This document shows positions 54,740 through 64,000 of a DNA stretch of 64,000 bases, piece after piece. The notes beneath the pieces are model-generated. The model saw only the letters and a program-made list of their open reading frames with translations. It ran no database searches and had not been told where the DNA came from. The stretch comes from Atrina japonica (Eukaryota > Mollusca > Bivalvia > Pterioida > Pinnidae). Position numbers and translations under genes: made by a program. How positions within the stretch are numbered: the first letter of the stretch is position 1; each line of letters begins with the position of its first letter. The DNA lies in contig BROG01000140.1 in NCBI GenBank assembly GCA_030159075.1, forward strand, positions 321,001 through 385,000. Reading direction: 5' to 3'.

Positions 54740-54985
54740 TGAAGAACATATCATTTGTATGTCACAGGGTATATAACAGAATTATACTTCGATAACCACA
54801 TTGGAACATGTGAATCCGTACAGAGTGATACAAAGTTTAGACTCTGTAACCATATATAGACATGCGATTCCTTACAGAGGGACAAAAAGTTTTAACTCTA
54901 ACCATATATAGACATGTGAGTCCTTACAGTGTGATACAAAGTTTGGATTCGGTAACCATATGTAGTCATGTAAATCTACATTCAA
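54740..54985. repeat. ~65-bp tandem repeat, about four units
   Basis: Units contain GTAACCATATATAGACATGT, GAGTCCTTACAGAGTGATAC and AAAGTTTAGACTC in order, with moderate divergence. Confidence 0.75.
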
Positions 54986-55083
54986 TGCATCTCTATCTCC
55001 TTGAGTTCAGTGTCTTTATGGTTTAAGGAAGATTGACAGTAACAAAATTTTATTCTTAAGATTTATTCAGGTGAGAATTCCAG

Positions 55084-59172
<4,089 letters not shown>

Positions 59173-59439
59173 GTAACTGTACAAGTTGTGTTATCACTAG
59201 TAGTTGGGTTATAGCAGTATCGTTACATAAAAGAAGAAGAGGTTATAATAATGGCGTACGTGGTGATAGTACTAGCACTAAAATGGGTAAGTATCAGTTG
59301 TATTGCGATAAATCACTTATGTACATGTATTTTATTTGGCTTTTTGTACCTTTCCGACATATTCCAGAAAACATCAATATGTTTTCTCGATTAGAAAGCA
59401 GAAAAGTCTGAACCCTATAACACAAACTACAAAACAAAT
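59173..59439. other. Non-coding sequence
   Basis: The open frame continuing out of the AGT tract has no recognisable features. Confidence 0.4.
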
Positions 59440-60175
59440 ACGATAGCCACTTGGAAGTGATATATACGAGAACGAGGCTTTATAAACAAATACCAATACT
59501 TAGATAGCCATACAGCGATTCTGTATACCAGAACGAGGCTCTATAAACAACCTATAATACCAATACCTAGATAGCCACACAGTAATGATTTATACGAGAA
59601 CTAGGCTTTATAATCACAATTAAGATATGATACAAATACCTAGACAGCCACACATTTTTGTATAAATCACTATGTGGCTTTCTAGGTAGTTGCAATATAG
59701 TATGTGTTTTTAGAGCCTCGTTCCCGTAATTTCTAATACAAATATTTAGTAACGATAGTAATGATTTATACGACTATAAACTATAATACCAACATTTAGA
59801 TAGCCACATTGTAATGATATATACGAGAACGAGGCTTTATAAACTATAATACCAATATTTAAATAGCCACACAGTAATGATTTATACGAGAACGAGGCTC
59901 TATAAACTATAATACCAATATTTAGATAGCCACACAGTAATGATTTATACGAGAACGAGGCTCTATAAACTATGATACCAATATTTAGATAGACACACAG
60001 TAATGATTTATACGAGAACGAGGCTCTATAAACTATGATACCAATATTTAGATAGACACACAGTAATGATTTATACGAGAACGAGGCTCTATAAACTATG
60101 ATACCAATATTTAGATAGATAAACAGAACGAGACTTTATAATCACAAGCTATGATACAAATACCTAGACAGCCAC
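59440..60175. repeat. ~62-bp minisatellite with an inverted unit
   Basis: About eleven units of CACAGTAATGATTTATACGA, GAACGAGGCTCTATAAACTA and TAATACCAATATTTAGATAG. The units 59885-60115 are nearly identical, implying recent expansion. One stretch (about 59652-59735: AAATCACTATGTGGCTTTCT ... AGAGCCTCGTTCCCGTAA) is in the opposite orientation, so part of the array forms an inverted repeat. Confidence 0.88.
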
Positions 60176-61374
<1,199 letters not shown>

Positions 61375-61860
61375 TCTCCTGCCTGTGGCGTTTTCATTTC
61401 ACAACTTAAACGTTATGCCAGGGCATGCTCTTCTTATGAATGGTTTTTTTTCTGAGAGCGAAACGACTCCTCAATAAAATATTTACACAAAGTTTTGTTG
61501 TTGAACGCTTGAAATCGTCATCTAAGTTTTATGGTCGATACGGGGATCTTGTTAAACATTATGAAGTCCCCCTCTCATTAATATTAGATAGTATTCCGAA
61601 GCTGGACCACAGACAATGACACCCTTTCGCGAATCGACTTAGCTTTTCGTCGATCTTGACCAAACTTACCATTTTCACCTAATCCGACCCGTTCATCGAA
61701 CTAGAAATGTTTCCATGGAACATTTGCGACAGGTCTGCAGCAGAGGAGGCTGACTCTTACCGGACACCTCGTCCCATCCCGTATGGGATTCGCAGTTGTT
61801 CTTCATGTTGAGACCATTTGCACATCTAATTCGTGGTGTTCTAATGGACGTCTGTACAAT
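61375..61860 (+). mobile_element. Retroelement family 2 relic, RT C-terminus and tail
   Basis: Degenerate plus-strand reading: FISQLKRYARACSSYEWF, then stops and a frameshift, then SSKFYGRYGDLVKHYEVPLS. These are related to the RYARACTTYE and KFYGRYNSL segments of family 1 but clearly diverged. The tail (GGACACCTCGTCCCATCCCG TATGGGATTCGCAG, ATGTTGAGACCATTTGCACA) differs from family 1 and carries its own hairpin, TCCCAT/ATGGGA. The same tail occurs at 37920-38040 and 18465-18560. Confidence 0.8.
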
Positions 61861-62286
61861 TATTCATAAAACATGATTGATATATTTAGTGTTTTATTTC
61901 GGAAAGATTTATTTTAAAAAGAAAACATTATATTCTCCTGTGAACTGTATCATTGGAACGTATGAATAAAACTAGTGAACAAATCAATAATCTCCAATTT
62001 TCAATCGGAGTTTTCAGCTTTACAAGGGCATACCTCATCGGATTAAAGTGGATTAAACTTCTCTTCAATGCTCCGATGAGAGAAACTTTGTAGTATTCAC
62101 TATATCCACACAAAAAAGAGTAGTAAACAATGTTACGTATTTCGGCCGTCGTAAAATGAACAAAACCAAAAATAATATACAAACTACTACTTAATGAAAA
62201 AATGGAAATAATACTTCTGGATGTGTGACAGGTTCACTTTAGTATGAGTCATGTAAATCAGACTTTCTTGCGTATTTACTGGTCAT
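61861..62286. other. Non-coding sequence
   Basis: An 84-codon minus-strand frame (61928-62182) has a donor-like ATGAG/gtatgc, but no homology was recognised and its phase does not fit the receptor gene. Confidence 0.3.
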
Positions 62287-62297
62287 TACAAATCATA

Positions 62298-62571
62298 TTT
62301 GTTTGTTAATTGTTGTTTAACGTCCCACTCAATAATATTTCACTCATATAGAGACGTTACCAAATGCCGGTGAAGGGCTTCAAATTTTGGCCTATGCTCA
62401 GGACTTACGGCCATTGAGCAGTGAGGGTTCTTTAACGTGCCGACACCAACTGCGACATGGGACCTCGAGTTTTACTGTCTCATCCGAAGGAAAGGAAACC
62501 AACCTGCTGCCGGCTGGACTCGAACTCGAGACCGCACGATCAAGAGTCGAGCGCGCTACCGACTGAGCCAG
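62298..62571 (-). mobile_element. tRNA-derived SINE, full length, minus strand
   Basis: Third copy of the SINE. On the plus strand it reads from the tail TTTGTTTGTTAATTGTTGTT to the tRNA-like head (GAACTCGAGACCGCACGATC, GCGCGCTACCGACTGAGCCA). An 11-bp target duplication, TACAAATCATA, lies at 62287-62297 and 62572-62582. The 71-codon plus frame over it is an artefact. Confidence 0.92.
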
Positions 62572-62582
62572 TACAAATCATA

Positions 62583-64000
62583 AGCAAGAAAAATGTGTAC
62601 GTCTATCAAATGTGTTACGTCATAGTAGCAATGCTATCTAAGTCAAACCATGTTGAATTCTTCAATAATTAATGTCAACATCTGTAATTATGTCATCCCC
62701 ATTTATTGTCAGCATTGAAGTTTTACGTCCGTTATTTGTCCTGTAAAGAATAGAGGTGAGTGACGGTACTGACAATGTATAACGATATACTATATAGGTA
62801 TCACCTTCTGTATCAATACATCAAGACATGATCAACAAATATCTATATGTCAGCTGAGTCAGAAGTATTCGAAATGTTGTATTTACGATCACAGTTACAT
62901 TGGAGAGAATTTTCTTTGTTGATTAAAAGAAACATTTTTCTACACGGGGATATATCGTTGTTTTAATACGAAACTATCGATTCTGAAAATACGATCTAAG
63001 AATGAATGAAAAAAATGTTGCAACAAACTAGTTCATTCCGGAATATGCAGTGTGTTCTGATGCGATAAACTTGGTATAATATCAAATCATAGCGTATTAG
63101 TTACAAACTTGACAGATACAAAGATAGATGAATGCATCAAAATGGTCATTAGATGTACCTTTAATAATATTATATTTTATAAAGCTCGTAGTGATAATGC
63201 GGAAATGGAGAAAAGGGGGAGAAAACATATTTTAAAGATAAAATACATTAATTTGGAATTGTCATAGTTGTCATATTCAGAATCGATTACAACGGTCATC
63301 AGTTAATGACATTGAAAAACAGTTCTGTCATCATTACGGTACAGCAGCATAATGGGTTTGTTCAAGTTGTAGAGCAATGAAATGTCGTTTGAGTCAAATT
63401 ATGACTAATTTACGTGCTGAAATAACAACTTTTACATTCAAAATGTTGGTTTTTTTATGAAAGAAAATATCTAAGTCGTGAAACTCCATTTTTTTGGCTT
63501 TTCATGCAAAATATTTTTACATGCATATTTAGAAAAAATACAGTATAAATTTAAGTGATAACATTACCAATCAGAGGCTTTGTTTTAATTCCTTTATAAT
63601 GTAATGACACATTGAGATCGTAACATGCATTCATCAGTACAAAATATAACATATCAAACACTAGTATAATTTATCAGTTCATATATTTAAACCTCTGTAA
63701 TTGTATATAACCTCCTTTTAAAGTTCAAACAAATATATCTCTTGGTTTTTAAAATACCAGTTACAAAATTGATCATACTATTTTTCAGTAATGACATCTG
63801 CGTCATTCGACCATAACATACCTCTTCAGGTCTCGTTTTAGCACCTATATATTGTTGATGTATTGTTTTACATGTGGATATACCTACGTTAATATGTATG
63901 CTGATTCAAAGATTATTTCTTTATAAGAGAAATCTTATTATACTTCAGTTAATACCATTAATAGAAACTGAACTTCAAATTTCCATCGGATATTTCTGTG
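62583..64000. other. Non-coding sequence
   Basis: AT-rich; no exon, tandem repeat or transposon recognised up to the window end. Confidence 0.4.

Noticed and set aside
61928..62182. 84-codon minus-strand frame with donor-like ATGAG/gtatgc as a 5' receptor exon
   Set aside because: The donor phase is 2 while the first confirmed exon needs phase 0, and there is no ATD homology.

Overview
The window is eukaryotic, AT-rich, intron-rich DNA that is dense in repeats. The transposon families suggest a marine invertebrate, most likely a mollusc and probably a bivalve: a YIDD-box reverse transcriptase family present in many decayed copies, a tRNA-derived SINE, palindromic MITEs and long minisatellites. 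This placement is inference from family resemblance, not from a species-specific marker.

One cellular gene can be assembled with confidence. It lies on the minus strand, reading from about 40.5 kb down to 10.6 kb, and encodes a GluN3-type (NMDA-class) ionotropic glutamate receptor subunit. Eight exons join in frame with GT/AG borders (40481-39901, 32538-31497, 31026-30893, 30422-30272, 18110-17820, 17232-17113, 14196-14120, 11406-10587). They give 1071 codons plus a stop. The parts, in order, are the second half of the amino-terminal domain, ligand-binding half S1, M1, the pore loop, M3, S2, M4 and a cytoplasmic tail ending in a predicted coiled coil. The signal peptide and first ATD lobe were not located; they may lie in short exons upstream or outside the window.

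Region by region: 1-10.5 kb lies downstream of the gene. It holds a 41-bp minisatellite, a SINE with clear target-site duplications, a foldback-like element with tandem-repeat arms, a 2-kb 35-bp minisatellite and two palindromic MITEs. 10.6-40.5 kb is the gene. Its introns contain an 18-bp, a 32-bp, a 40-bp and an ~88-bp minisatellite, MITE-like elements, retroelement 3' ends, a SINE inserted inside one such 3' end, and a decayed hammerhead-ribozyme-like core. 41.7-56.5 kb is a cluster of degenerate, probably Penelope-like, retroelement copies in both orientations, broken up by (TA)n tracts and a hAT-like element. 56.5-64 kb holds a 750-bp (AGT)n tract, a ~62-bp minisatellite, a (CT)n tract, a relic of a second retroelement family and a third SINE.

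I found no operons, CRISPR arrays or bacterial systems. Most long open frames in the window are by-products of tandem repeats whose unit is a multiple of three or lacks stops. The most interesting observations are the GluN3 pore and ligand-pocket residues, the retroelement 3' hairpin with apparent compensatory changes, the foldback element at 4.5-5.4 kb, the SINE nested in a retroelement tail, and the hammerhead-like core.
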